From contig NZ_JACCCO010000001.1 of the NCBI RefSeq assembly GCF_013409935.1, positions 124,001 through 188,000 on the forward strand: a DNA stretch of 64,000 bases. Reading direction: 5' to 3'. A program made the translations under genes and the position numbers. The stretch comes from Streptosporangium sandarakinum. GTDB taxonomy: Bacteria > Actinomycetota > Actinomycetes > Streptosporangiales > Streptosporangiaceae. The notes under the pieces are model-generated. The model saw nothing but the letters and a program-made list of their open reading frames with translations, did no database searches and was not told the DNA's origin. This document shows, one piece after another, positions 1 to 8,151 of this stretch; the stretch's first letter is position 1; each line of letters begins with the position of its first letter.

Positions 1-1538
1 AGCGCCTCCGCGTGATCGCCGAAGACCGCGGCCGCCCAGTCGGCGAAGTCGGGCGCCGACAGCGCGCCGAGCCAGCGCAGCGTGCGCCTGGCCGGCTCGG
101 GAAGGCCGTCGTAACCGAGACGCAACACCCCACGGACGGCCTGGTCGCCCACACGCAACCGGTCGAGCCGCCCATGCTCGTCCTCCAGCAGGCCCACCAG
201 GTGATCGACCGTCCAGGCGGGGCGGGTGGCGAGCTGGGACCCGGCGACGCGCAGCGCGATCGGCAGGCCGCCGCACAGGCGCACGAGCCGTGCCGTCGCG
301 TCTGGAGCCGCCCGCAGCGGCCCGGCGAGCCGGGTGATGAGGTCGCAGGCGTCGTCATCACCGAGGACGCCGACGGGCACGTGGGTCGCGCCGGTGAGCC
401 CGCCGAGCGTGGAGCGGCTGGTGACGACCGTCGGGCACGATGTCAGCAGCGGCCGGACCTGGCCTTCGTCGGTGGCGTTGTCGAGCAGCATGAGCAGGCG
501 CCGGTTGGCCGCGTATGTACGCAGCAGCCGCTCACGCCGTTCGAGGGTGGTGGGGACGGCTTGGGCGGGACAGCCCAGCCAGCGCAGGAAGTCCTCGAGC
601 ACCGCGGCGGGAGTGGTCGTCTCACGCAGGTCGGCGTAGAGGATTCCCTCGGGGAAGCGTTCCCTGTGCCGCCAGGCGGCGTGCACGGCCAGCGCCGACT
701 TGCCCACGCCCGCCGGACCGTGGACGACGACCAGGTCGCCGATCACCCGGTCGACCAGGTCCCGTCTGTCGGTGAAGTCGGCCACGTCACGAGGCAGGAG
801 CACGGGCGGGCCGGCGGAGACGTGCAGCGAGACGTCGTCGTGGAGCATCCGGTGGTAGAGCAGCTGAAGGTCCGCGTCAGGCTCGATGGCGTGTCCGTCG
901 TCGAGCTCGTCGCGCAGCGCGGAGTAGGCGTTCAGCGCGTCCACCCGGCGGCCGCTGCGATAGAGCGCGAGCATGTATTGGCCGCGGAAGCCCTGCCAGA
1001 GCGGGTGCTGCGCGATCAGCCGCCGTAGCTCCGCGAGGACCTCACGATGGAGACCCGCGTCGAGCTCGTAGCCGATCCGGCGTTCGAGCGCCAGCAGGCG
1101 AAGCTCCTGCAGTTCCTCACGCAGCGGCCCGGTCTCCGCCCAGCGCTCGGCGTCGGGGTCGACGTCCTCCAGCACCGGTCCTCGCCACAGGGCGAGCGCC
1201 TCCCGGAGGTCCTCCCGCGATCCCCGCGCCACAAGCCGCCTGAAGCGCTCGACGTCGAGCTGGTCCTCATCGATGGCGAGCGTGTAGGTCCCCGACACGG
1301 TGGTGATTACATCTTTGCCGATCAGCCGCCGGAGTTGGCCGATGTATCCCCGTACGAGCGAATCGGAGCGTTCCCCGTCCTCACGGGGCCACAGCAGCGC
1401 GCGCAGCCGCCCGACCGTCAGCGGCCGCCGGGCGTTCAACACGAACATCGCCAGCAGATCCCGGTGCTTGGGCGCGGTCGGGGTGCGGTCCTCCGCATCG
1501 TCGCGTACCTCAAGTGCGCCCATGATGCGAAATTCCAT
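1..1538 (-). CDS. AfsR/SARP-family STAND transcriptional regulator (3' end outside the window)
   Basis: Pathway-level transcription activator of the AfsR/SARP type. Reading the minus strand from ATG at 1538 gives an OmpR-like winged-helix DNA-binding domain (about residues 1-90, starting MEFRIMGALEVRDD). A bacterial transcriptional activator (BTAD) domain follows (about 95-240), then an NB-ARC/STAND NTPase with P-loop GPAGVGKSALA near residue 272 and a Walker B-like RRLLMLLDNA. The frame stays open to base 1, so the C-terminal sensor is not in the window. Only 57 bp separate its start from the divergent kinase gene, so the two probably share a promoter region. In Streptomyces, AfsR is phosphorylated by AfsK-type kinases; a similar partnership here is inference from position. 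No strong ribosome-binding site was seen upstream. Confidence 0.92.
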   Translation of the reverse strand, partial: MEFRIMGALEVRDDAEDRTPTAPKHRDLLAMFVLNARRPLTVGRLRALLWPREDGERSDSLVRGYIGQLRRLIGKDVITTVSGTYTLAIDEDQLDVERFRRLVARGSREDLREALALWRGPVLEDVDPDAERWAETGPLREELQELRLLALERRIGYELDAGLHREVLAELRRLIAQHPLWQGFRGQYMLALYRSGRRVDALNAYSALRDELDDGHAIEPDADLQLLYHRMLHDDVSLHVSAGPPVLLPRDVADFTDRRDLVDRVIGDLVVVHGPAGVGKSALAVHAAWRHRERFPEGILYADLRETTTPAAVLEDFLRWLGCPAQAVPTTLERRERLLRTYAANRRLLMLLDNATDEGQVRPLLTSCPTVVTSRSTLGGLTGATHVPVGVLGDDDACDLITRLAGPLRAAPDATARLVRLCGGLPIALRVAGSQLATRPAWTVDHLVGLLEDEHGRLDRLRVGDQAVRGVLRLGYDGLPEPARRTLRWLGALSAPDFADWAAAVFGDHAEA

Positions 1539-1595
1539 GTGAATTTCCTCAATGCGACGGACAGATGATCATTTGATCCTCAGAATTCCATATTG

Positions 1596-4500
1596 ATGAC
1601 TCCTCTGGCTCCTTCTGATCCGCAGCGGTTGGGCCGCTACCGGCTGGCGGGGCGGCTGGGCGCCGGCGGTCAGGGAGTGGTCTACGAGGCCTACGGCGAG
1701 GCCGGCGAGCGGGTCGCGGTCAAGGTTCCCAGGATCGACGACCCGGCCTCCCGAAGTCGGCTGGCCGCCGAAGCCGCGGCCGCGCAGCGGGTGGCGTCGT
1801 TCTGCACGGCCAGGGTCATCGAGGCCCATCTCGATGCGGCCCAGCCCTACATCGTCAGCGAGTTCGTCCCCGGGCCCAACCTGCGCCAGGTGGTCGAGGA
1901 GACGGGCCCGTACGAAGGGGACGCGCTGCGGCGCCTGGCCGTCGGGGTCGCCACCGCGCTGGCCGCCATCCACCAGGTCGAGGTGGTCCACCGCGACCTT
2001 AAGCCCGACAACATCATCATGGGCCCCGACGGGCCGCGAGTGATCGACTTCGGTGTGGCCCGGCAGGTGGGGCCGACCACGACGGGTCCGATCATGGGTA
2101 CGCCCACCTACATGGCGCCGGAGGTTCTGACGGGTCGCGGCGCCACGGCCGCCGCCGACATCTGGGCCTGGGCGTTGGTGGTGCTGTTTTCCGCGTCGGG
2201 GCGCGATGCCGTACAGGATCGGGACCCCGTGACGGTCATCGGGAGCGTGCTCGGCTTCCGGCCCGATCTGAACGGCCTGGCGGAGCCTCTCGGCGGGCTG
2301 GTGGCCGCGGCGCTCTCACGGGATCCCGCCCGGCGGCCCTCGGCCAGGGGCGTCCTGCTGGGCCTGCTCGGCCTGCCCGACGACCTGGACGGCGGCGAAC
2401 TGCTGATCGAGGGCGGCGCCGCGGCCGCCGCGCTGAAGGGTCCGGCGGATCCGGATCTGGGCACGATCGCCGAGGAGCTCTTCGAGGAACTCTCCGAACG
2501 CGAGAGGGCCGTCGCGCCCGAGGTCTTCCTGCGGATGATCGACGTCGACGAGACGATCAGGAAGGTCCCTCGCTCGGAGTTCCCGGATTCCGAGGCCGTC
2601 GATGCGCTGCTGTCCCTCTACGCCGCCGCCGGGCTGATCGTCCAGGTGGACGCCGCGGTGGATTCCGCCGTGGACCGCGGCTACACACTGGCCAGGCCCG
2701 CCCTGGTCCAGGCGTGGCCGCGGCTGCGGCAGTGGCTGGACGACAACCGTGAGGGTCTGCCCGTCCACCGGCGGCTGACCGAAGCCGCCCGGTTCTGGGA
2801 CGACCACGGTCGCAAGCCCGGTGATCTGCTGCACGGCTCCAACCTCGACAGGACCCTGCGGTGGGCCGCCACCGAGCGCAGGGACATCACGCTGATGGAG
2901 CTGGAACGCGAGTTCCTCGACGCCGCGGCGGGACGGACCAGACGGCAGTCCAGGCGCCGCGGCCTGCTCGCTGCCACGCTCGCCGTCCTGTTGGCGGCCG
3001 CGCTTGGCGGGCTCGGCCTGGCGGAGTACCGCCGGGGGGTCTCCGACCGGCAACGGGACGCGGCCACGGCCCGAGCGCTCGCACTGCGCGCGGCCGGCCT
3101 GCGGCAGAGCGATCCCAGGCTCGCGATGCTGTTGAGCGTGGCGGCGTGGCGGCTGACCCCCTCACTGCCCGAGTCACGCGGAGCGCTCTACGAGGCGCTG
3201 TCCCAGCCCATGACCGACTCCTTCACCGATCCGCACGCGAGTCCCGGCACCGTCTATGCCCTCAGCCACGACGGTCGCGCGCTCGCGGCCGTCCTCGGCG
3301 GCCAGGTGCGGGTCTGGGACGTGCGGGCACACCGTCAGACCCGCGCCTTCTCCGGCGTGGGAAAGACGGTCAGGAAGGCCGCGCTCAGCCCCGATGCTAG
3401 GACGCTCGCCCTCCAGGACGATCGGAACGTGCGGCTGTGGGACGTCACCACGGGCAGGCCCGTCGGCGGCGGATTCGCGGCCGGGGTCGAGGAGTTCCAG
3501 CCGGGTGAGATGACCTTCGACCGAACCGGGCGGTTGCTGGCCCTACCCGAAGGCGCTTACGCGGCCCGATGGTGGGACATGGCCGGCCGCACACCGCTCC
3601 GGGCGGGATCGGGGGCGGGTCTGGACGCCGTGAACGCCGACCGGAGCCTCGGCGTGGTCGCCTCCACGGGGCAGGGCCGCGCCGAGTTGTGGGATCTGCG
3701 CAGGGGCAGGCGCGTCCCTGCGCCCTGGCTGCCTGTGAAGCATCGTTTCAGCGAGGTCCAGTTCAGTGAGGACGGCCGCACCCTCGCGTTCGTCGTGAAC
3801 GGGTCGCAACAGAGACGGGTGCTGATAAGACGCGTGCCCTCGGGTGGCCTCGTGACGGACTACCCCGGTGGCGCCGCCGGAATGCGGATCGTCTTCAGCG
3901 CCCGGTTCGTGGCGCACTGGAGCCTGCTCGGAGAGCTGATCGTGCGCCGGAGCTCCGACGAGCACATCGTCATGGAGCGACAGCTGCCCGAGCAGTCGGC
4001 CACCCTCCGCATCGACGAAGCCGACCGGGTGCTGCGCGTGGCGACGGACGGGGGAAGGGTCCACACGCTCGACATCTCACCGTTGTTCGACCACCCCGTG
4101 GCCAGGGGCGCCCTTGACGGCGGCGCGCTGGTGGGACCGGGCGGGCGGACCCTCGCGATCGGCGTGGGCGACGGGACGCGGCTCTGGGACATCCGCGCCG
4201 CCCGGCAGGCCGGCGCGCCCGTCCCGGGGCCGGCCAATGTGTTCGCCTTCAGCGCCGACGGCAGACGCGTGGCCGCCGGAGACAGAGCCGGCAGGCGGGT
4301 GCGGGTCGCCGACGCGGGCTCGGGCAGGCTGCTCACCTCCTTCGAGGTCTCGAACAGGCAGGCCACGGGCGTCGACGGCCTGGCGTTCAGCCCGGACGGC
4401 GGCACGCTGGCGATCACGGTCACCGGGGTGGACGGCATCCTGCCCATGGAGCTGCGGAACCTGAAGACCGGCTCGGTCACCGTCACCGACGTGGCCGCCG

Positions 4501-5069
4501 GCGGTTCCACGGCCTTCCGCCCCGGCGGGGGGCTTCTCGTGGCCGGCGTGGTCCCCGAACCCCTCGACCCGGTCAGCGGCTCCCGCCGCCCACGTCCCGA
4601 AGGGCTCGGCAGCCTCTCCGCCCCCTACGCCTTCCGTCCCGACGGCGGACTCATCGCCTTCAGCGGACCCGGCCGGATCTCCCTGTGGAACTCCGCCCTG
4701 ACCTCCGCCGTCGGCGACCTGCCCGCCGCGGGCGAAAGCGCCTCCCTCGCCTGGTCGCCCGACGGGCGCACGCTCGCCTCCTACGAGGCCGGCGACCGGA
4801 TCCGGCTGTGGGACGTGCCGAGCAGGCAATTGCTCGGTGTCGTGTTCGACGGCCTGACAGGCCTCGGCTTCGGAGCGAGCGCTTCGATGGCGTTCAGCGC
4901 GGACGGCGAGACGCTCTACAGCACGACGCCGGAGGGCGTCGTGCGACGGCACCCTCTTGATGAGGAGCGGGTCACGGCGGCCGTCTGCGCCAGAGCCGGC
5001 CGGACCATGACCCCACAGGAATGGCAGCGACACCTCCCCGGGATCCAGCGCTTCAGGGTGTGTGGATGA
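1596..5069 (+). CDS. Membrane-anchored Ser/Thr protein kinase with C-terminal WD40 propeller (AfsK-like)
   Basis: Hanks-type kinase: glycine loop GRLGAGGQGVVYEA, VAVK lysine at residue 43, HRDLKPDN at 132-139, DFG at 151, and a TPTYMAPE activation segment. Residues about 290-440 resemble the region between NTPase and membrane segment in STAND-WD40 proteins (ALVQAWPRLRQWL motif), but no NTPase precedes it. One hydrophobic segment lies at about 456-476. From about residue 547 to the end (1157) are degenerate WD40 blades with repeated LWDV/VWDV motifs. The topology implies a cytoplasmic kinase; whether the propeller is outside the cell is inference from the single membrane segment. The start could be TTG at 1593 or ATG at 1596; I chose ATG. 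Its divergence from the SARP gene supports an AfsK-like role, but AfsK itself has a different sensor. Confidence 0.92.
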   Translation: MTPLAPSDPQRLGRYRLAGRLGAGGQGVVYEAYGEAGERVAVKVPRIDDPASRSRLAAEAAAAQRVASFCTARVIEAHLDAAQPYIVSEFVPGPNLRQVVEETGPYEGDALRRLAVGVATALAAIHQVEVVHRDLKPDNIIMGPDGPRVIDFGVARQVGPTTTGPIMGTPTYMAPEVLTGRGATAAADIWAWALVVLFSASGRDAVQDRDPVTVIGSVLGFRPDLNGLAEPLGGLVAAALSRDPARRPSARGVLLGLLGLPDDLDGGELLIEGGAAAAALKGPADPDLGTIAEELFEELSERERAVAPEVFLRMIDVDETIRKVPRSEFPDSEAVDALLSLYAAAGLIVQVDAAVDSAVDRGYTLARPALVQAWPRLRQWLDDNREGLPVHRRLTEAARFWDDHGRKPGDLLHGSNLDRTLRWAATERRDITLMELEREFLDAAAGRTRRQSRRRGLLAATLAVLLAAALGGLGLAEYRRGVSDRQRDAATARALALRAAGLRQSDPRLAMLLSVAAWRLTPSLPESRGALYEALSQPMTDSFTDPHASPGTVYALSHDGRALAAVLGGQVRVWDVRAHRQTRAFSGVGKTVRKAALSPDARTLALQDDRNVRLWDVTTGRPVGGGFAAGVEEFQPGEMTFDRTGRLLALPEGAYAARWWDMAGRTPLRAGSGAGLDAVNADRSLGVVASTGQGRAELWDLRRGRRVPAPWLPVKHRFSEVQFSEDGRTLAFVVNGSQQRRVLIRRVPSGGLVTDYPGGAAGMRIVFSARFVAHWSLLGELIVRRSSDEHIVMERQLPEQSATLRIDEADRVLRVATDGGRVHTLDISPLFDHPVARGALDGGALVGPGGRTLAIGVGDGTRLWDIRAARQAGAPVPGPANVFAFSADGRRVAAGDRAGRRVRVADAGSGRLLTSFEVSNRQATGVDGLAFSPDGGTLAITVTGVDGILPMELRNLKTGSVTVTDVAAGGSTAFRPGGGLLVAGVVPEPLDPVSGSRRPRPEGLGSLSAPYAFRPDGGLIAFSGPGRISLWNSALTSAVGDLPAAGESASLAWSPDGRTLASYEAGDRIRLWDVPSRQLLGVVFDGLTGLGFGASASMAFSADGETLYSTTPEGVVRRHPLDEERVTAAVCARAGRTMTPQEWQRHLPGIQRFRVCG

Positions 5070-5178
5070 CGCGCCGAGACGACCACCCGAGCTCACCGCT
5101 GTACCAGCCCGAGCCAGGCGGGCGGTCAGCGGCAGGGCGTTTCCGGAACGTCGAGCCTCGACGGACGGGACGCCCGGA

Positions 5179-5218
5179 CACTCTTTTCGAGTGGGTAAGC
5201 GCTCCGGTTTTCGAGCGC
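5179..5218. terminator. Two tandem short hairpins after the kinase gene
   Basis: CACTC (5179-5183) pairs with GAGTG (5189-5193), and GCGCTC (5199-5204) pairs with GAGCGC (5213-5218); both have T-rich loops. They lie about 110 bp after the kinase stop and before the promoter of the next gene, so they may separate the two transcripts. No T-tract follows. Confidence 0.35.
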
Positions 5219-5266
5219 CACCGTAGCTCGTCATCGTCCGCTGAGATGTCCCTGCTAGCAGCCATG

Positions 5267-5311
5267 CTCAACAGAAACTCAACATATTCTCAACACAAGG
5301 CGCCCTACCTT
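5267..5311 (+). promoter_or_regulatory. Putative SARP-binding promoter: three heptamers at 11-bp spacing
   Basis: The heptamer CTCAACA occurs at 5267, 5278 and 5289: three perfect copies, each separated by 4 bp, so every copy sits on the same DNA face. SARP proteins bind direct heptamer repeats with 11-bp periodicity that end about 8 bp before the -10 box. Here a TANNNT-type -10 (TACCTT, 5306-5311) begins 10 bp after the last repeat. The start codon of the secreted protein follows at 5360 with a strong ribosome-binding site. Repeats and spacing are seen directly; recognition by the neighbouring SARP is inference. Confidence 0.65.
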
Positions 5312-5359
5312 CTCCACAACCGAGCACCACGTGCTCATCGGGAGAAGGAAGGAAACAAC

Positions 5360-5725
5360 ATGAAGGCCACGACGAAGATCAGCGCCGTTGTCGCGGCGGG
5401 GGTGTTCTCGCTGGTGCTGGCGGGAGGGCCGAGTGCGTCAGCGCAGAGCGCCGCATCGCCCGCCACTTCGGCATCCATTGCCTCGGCATCCGTGACCTCG
5501 GGCGTCCAGGCCGGCTCGCCGAGGCCCAGCATCAAATGGCTCTGCGGGAAGCGGATCGTGAAGAAGTTCATCCCTGCCTGCTCGCACGGTAAGTGGGAGC
5601 CGGTAACGATCAAGAAGATGCGCTGCCTTCAGGGCCACGCGCCGTATGTGGGGTTTACCGGCATGTCGAAGCTCACGTACTGGACGATGAAATGCTTCAA
5701 AACCAGCGAGTGGGAGAAGTGGTAG
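5360..5725 (+). CDS. Small secreted four-cysteine protein, unknown family
   Basis: A 121-residue protein starting MKATTKISAV with a classic Sec signal peptide (Lys-rich start, hydrophobic core, ASA-QS cleavage near residue 28). An Ala/Ser-rich linker follows, then a basic, Trp/Lys-rich domain with four cysteines at 62, 74, 89 and 112, which could form two disulfides. The frame is open upstream to 5021, but ATG 5360 is preceded by an excellent ribosome-binding site (GGAGAAGGAAGGA), so the longer reading is rejected. The promoter carries the three-heptamer SARP-like site. I do not recognise the family. A small basic secreted effector, inhibitor or signalling protein is possible, but nothing here proves a function. 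Confidence 0.8.
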   Translation: MKATTKISAVVAAGVFSLVLAGGPSASAQSAASPATSASIASASVTSGVQAGSPRPSIKWLCGKRIVKKFIPACSHGKWEPVTIKKMRCLQGHAPYVGFTGMSKLTYWTMKCFKTSEWEKW

Positions 5726-5820
5726 CACCTCTCTGCGCTCTACGATCGCTCCTGCCGGCATCTAGCCCAGGGTGAGTGCGGACCCCGGAATACGGCGGAA
5801 ACAGGCCAGGGCGAGCCGTG

Positions 5821-5955
5821 GACCGGACAGAATCTTTGTTCTATCCGGTCCACGGAACCGCATCTGTGCAGGTCAGCCACCTGGCGTCAGCGTGGGAGCC
5901 AATCCGGTCCCCGCGCGGTACGACAGTCTTCCGCCGAAACCCCGGCCTCAGGCCC
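5821..5955. repeat. Hairpin repeat, copy A
   Basis: The segment begins GACCGGACAGAA and folds back on TTCTATCCGGTC (12 bp, one mismatch, 6-nt loop). A second copy starts at 7534. The first 44 bp of the copies are about three-quarters identical without gaps, including AACCGCATC after the hairpin; the rest is weaker but shares CCGGTCC and a GAAA-CCCGG block. The segment lies just before the DUF4238-like remnant. Confidence 0.5.
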
Positions 5956-6033
5956 TGCTGTCCGACCTGCGGTTTCAGGCGGGCGTGGCCCGTTTCTGCC
6001 GCATTCCGATGGCGTCCCTGGTTGACGCGCAGA

Positions 6034-6480
6034 GCTGACCAGCCGGCGCAGAAGCTCACCACGGATAACTACGTCGATGTGCTCTTTCGCGCGATCTACG
6101 AGGCCGCTGACCAGCTCTCCACCCGCCAGTTGGAACCGTGGGACGACCCTCAGGGGCGGTTCATCACCTGTGATCAGCCGGTCCTGTTCTCCCCGCGCGG
6201 CTCAGGAGAGCCGTCGATGAGCACCAGCAAGTACGTCTGGTGGCCCATCAGTCCCCACCGGCTGATCGCCTTCAGCAATGCTCATCGGGGGCGCAAGGTC
6301 GCCCATCGCATCGCGGCACGCAAGGACGTCGACCACGTGCGCAAAACCTTCATCCGAGGGGCGGAGACCGCGATCATCGCCCTGCCTGAAGACCGGGACC
6401 TGCCGGCGGGCAAGCGGCTGCGGAAGATGCCTCAGCTCCAGATCGATTGCCGCGCTCTCCCGGCGGGAGAGTGCGGCCTG
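6034..6480 (+). pseudogene. DUF4238-like protein remnant (N-terminus missing)
   Basis: The reading frame contains RFITCDQPVLF followed by YVWWPISPHRLIAF and a tail with RKDVDHVRKTFIRGAETAI. This is the pattern of the C-terminal part of DUF4238 proteins (SDNPV-like block, then PLSP-like block). Family members are usually about 250-300 residues; only about 145 are recognisable here. The upstream part of the open frame is occupied by the hairpin repeat and does not look like protein. I read it as a decayed or truncated copy. The family match is from memory of the motif pattern and is moderate. Confidence 0.42.
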
Positions 6481-6600
6481 ACTTCGGGTGGGGCAGTTAC
6501 GGCACGCAAGCGCTGGACCGGGCTTGCCGGCCGCTGTGTGCGGTGGCTGCGGCCAGGGGAACGGCCTCGTGATCAACTTGAGAGGCGAAAAAGTTTTCGG

Positions 6601-6653
6601 ACTTTTGTGACAGGGCACGCGCGCGGGCGCGCACGCGTGCCCTGTCACAAAGT
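6601..6653. terminator. Long perfect hairpin, likely bidirectional terminator
   Basis: TGTGACAGGGCACGCG (6606-6621) and its exact reverse complement (6634-6649) form a 16-bp stem with a 12-nt GC-rich loop. The pairing extends outward to ACTTT/AAAGT with one bulge. It sits between the plus-strand remnant and the minus-strand DHFR-fold gene that ends at 6793, fitting a shared terminator. Confidence 0.55.
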
Positions 6654-6792
6654 CACCTAATTCAGGTCTAACCTCTGGCCGCCGAGGGTTTTTCGGCGCC
6701 TCTACGCGCGCGTGACCCTGTCGGAAAAGTCGGAGAATTCCGCGCCGACGTGCCGTCGCGAGGGAGCGGCCAACGTGCCAGGATAAATCACG

Positions 6793-7362
6793 TCAAGCCG
6801 TAACTCGCGTGGGCCGGTATCGCAGGGCGACCGCCCCCGACCGGAACTCACGGCGGTCCACGGGCTCGAGCTGGATGCGCTCGCGCAGACCGGCGAGCAA
6901 CGTCGGCCCGTGTCCGGCAAGGACCGGCTGCACAAGGAACTCGTACTCGTCGATCAGTCCCAGATCTGCCAACGCCAGGGGGAGCGTCACGCCACCCACC
7001 CACAGGCCCTCGCCTGGCTCCTGCTTGAGCCGCTGAACCGCTTGCCCGAAGTCGCCTCGCACCAGCTCGGCATTCCAATCGGCCGCGCTCAGCGTGCTCG
7101 ACACGACGTACTTCTTCGCCCGGCCGATGGTCTCGGCGAACGGGATCTGCCACTCATCCATCCAGTCAGGCCACGTGTCCGTGGCCGGCTTCCGCCACGC
7201 CGACTCCATCATCTCGTAGGTCACCCGGCCGAATAGCAGGGCATCGGCTCGCTCCATCTCAGCGGTCCAGTAACGCATCGACTCCTCGTCCGGGGGGAGC
7301 CCTGCCTCGTGATGGCAGCAGCCGTCGAGCGTGACGTTGATCGAGTATCGAAGTGGTCTCAT
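6793..7362 (-). CDS. Dihydrofolate reductase-fold protein (RibD C-terminal family)
   Basis: A 189-residue protein starting MRPLRYSINVTLDGCCHHEA. It has the typical N-terminal strand of the YwjB/YyaP group, LLFGRVTYEMM for cofactor binding, WVGGVTLPLALADLGLIDEY (the GG plus LIDEY block) and QPVLAGHGPTLL near the end. These proteins bind NADPH-like cofactors; the physiological substrate is generally unknown. The ATG at 7362 has a GGGAGAG site. A 6-bp-arm inverted repeat lies 43 bp upstream. The gene stands alone. A second, divergent member of the same superfamily lies at 39769-40368. Confidence 0.9.
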   Translation of the reverse strand: MRPLRYSINVTLDGCCHHEAGLPPDEESMRYWTAEMERADALLFGRVTYEMMESAWRKPATDTWPDWMDEWQIPFAETIGRAKKYVVSSTLSAADWNAELVRGDFGQAVQRLKQEPGEGLWVGGVTLPLALADLGLIDEYEFLVQPVLAGHGPTLLAGLRERIQLEPVDRREFRSGAVALRYRPTRVTA

Positions 7363-7404
7363 CTCGTTGCTCTCCCTTGATGCGCGCAGCGCGTTTTCAC
7401 CGGA

Positions 7405-7418
7405 CGTCTACTTAGACG
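7405..7418. promoter_or_regulatory. Inverted repeat upstream of the DHFR-fold gene
   Basis: CGTCTA (7405-7410) and TAGACG (7413-7418) are perfect inverted arms with a 2-bp centre, 43 bp upstream of the start codon at 7362. Size and position fit an operator for a dimeric repressor; which regulator binds is unknown. Confidence 0.35.
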
Positions 7419-7466
7419 GCTGTCGGCGCCATTTCTCATCGGCGCCCGATCACAGCGCTCCGTCCC

Positions 7467-7796
7467 CGGGGTTGAGGAACCTGGGGACGGCCGTTGGCGC
7501 TGAGAAGGATCATGAGCCTCAGTTCGGTGGGTTGACCGGACAGAAGTACAGCTCCGTCCGGTCTTCGAAACCGCATCACCGCAGCTCACCGTCTCGGCGC
7601 CGATTCCCGCACCATTCCGGTCCTGTGCACCGCACGGTGGTCTGTCACCGAAATCCCGGTTACCGGGAGCGCGAACCCCGCCGACAGCTCGTGGCAAAGC
7701 GGTACGACGCCAAGGGAACGGCCCCATGACCGAGCAGGGAAAACATCACAAGATCCTTCTCAGCGCCAACGGCCGTCCCCAGGCTCCTCAACCCCG
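7467..7796. repeat. Element bounded by 45-bp inverted repeats (MITE-like)
   Basis: Left arm 7467-7511 and right arm 7752-7796 are inverted copies, 44 of 45 bases identical (single difference at the 13th base). They enclose 240 bp that include hairpin repeat copy B. No transposase or convincing gene lies inside, and no target duplication is obvious. Arms of this length can also fold a transcript into a long RNA hairpin. Confidence 0.6.
7534..7665. repeat. Hairpin repeat, copy B
   Basis: Second copy of the segment seen at 5821. It begins GACCGGACAGAA; here the arms GACCGGAC and GTCCGGTC form a perfect 8-bp stem. It lies entirely within the element bounded by 45-bp inverted repeats. Confidence 0.5.
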
Positions 7797-7935
7797 TTCA
7801 TCGCCGTATGACATGAGCCGGGGTTCGTGTTCTAGGCCGCTCTCGGGCGGTGCGCTCGGCCTCCAAGACGGCGGCCAGGCACGCGCCGAGCCGTATCGAC
7901 CAGATCTCGCGCGGGCCTCCGGCACGACCCCAACG

Positions 7936-8151
7936 TCACGGACGTCGACGTATCAGTGCACGGGCCCCAAGGTCGTAGGCCATGGAGCCCATGGCGAGAA
8001 TGACGAGGGGCCAGACCAGGGGCGAGTCGGCCGGAACCGTACCGGTCAGCAACGCCGTTCCCACCGAGCCGGTGCTCAGCACGGCAGTGGTGGCGGGACC
8101 ACCAGGCATCCGTACGTAGACGGGGTGCTGCGTTTGGGGGGAGGGGCTCAC
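7936..8151 (-). CDS. Small membrane protein, unknown function
   Basis: A 71-residue protein with a hydrophilic start (MSPSPQTQHPVYVRMPGG) and two hydrophobic stretches (about residues 20-40 and 44-62), ending in a basic tail (ARALIRRRP). Its ATG overlaps the stop of the preceding gene (ATGA, 8148-8151), which indicates translational coupling and supports it being real. No known domain recognised. It is the last gene of the minus-strand operon that begins with the interrupted gene at 13034. Confidence 0.6.
   Translation of the reverse strand: MSPSPQTQHPVYVRMPGGPATTAVLSTGSVGTALLTGTVPADSPLVWPLVILAMGSMAYDLGARALIRRRP

Noticed and set aside
5021-5359. N-terminal extension of the secreted four-cysteine protein
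   Set aside because: The extension covers the kinase 3' end and the promoter repeats, and would bury the signal peptide. ATG 5360 has a strong ribosome-binding site.
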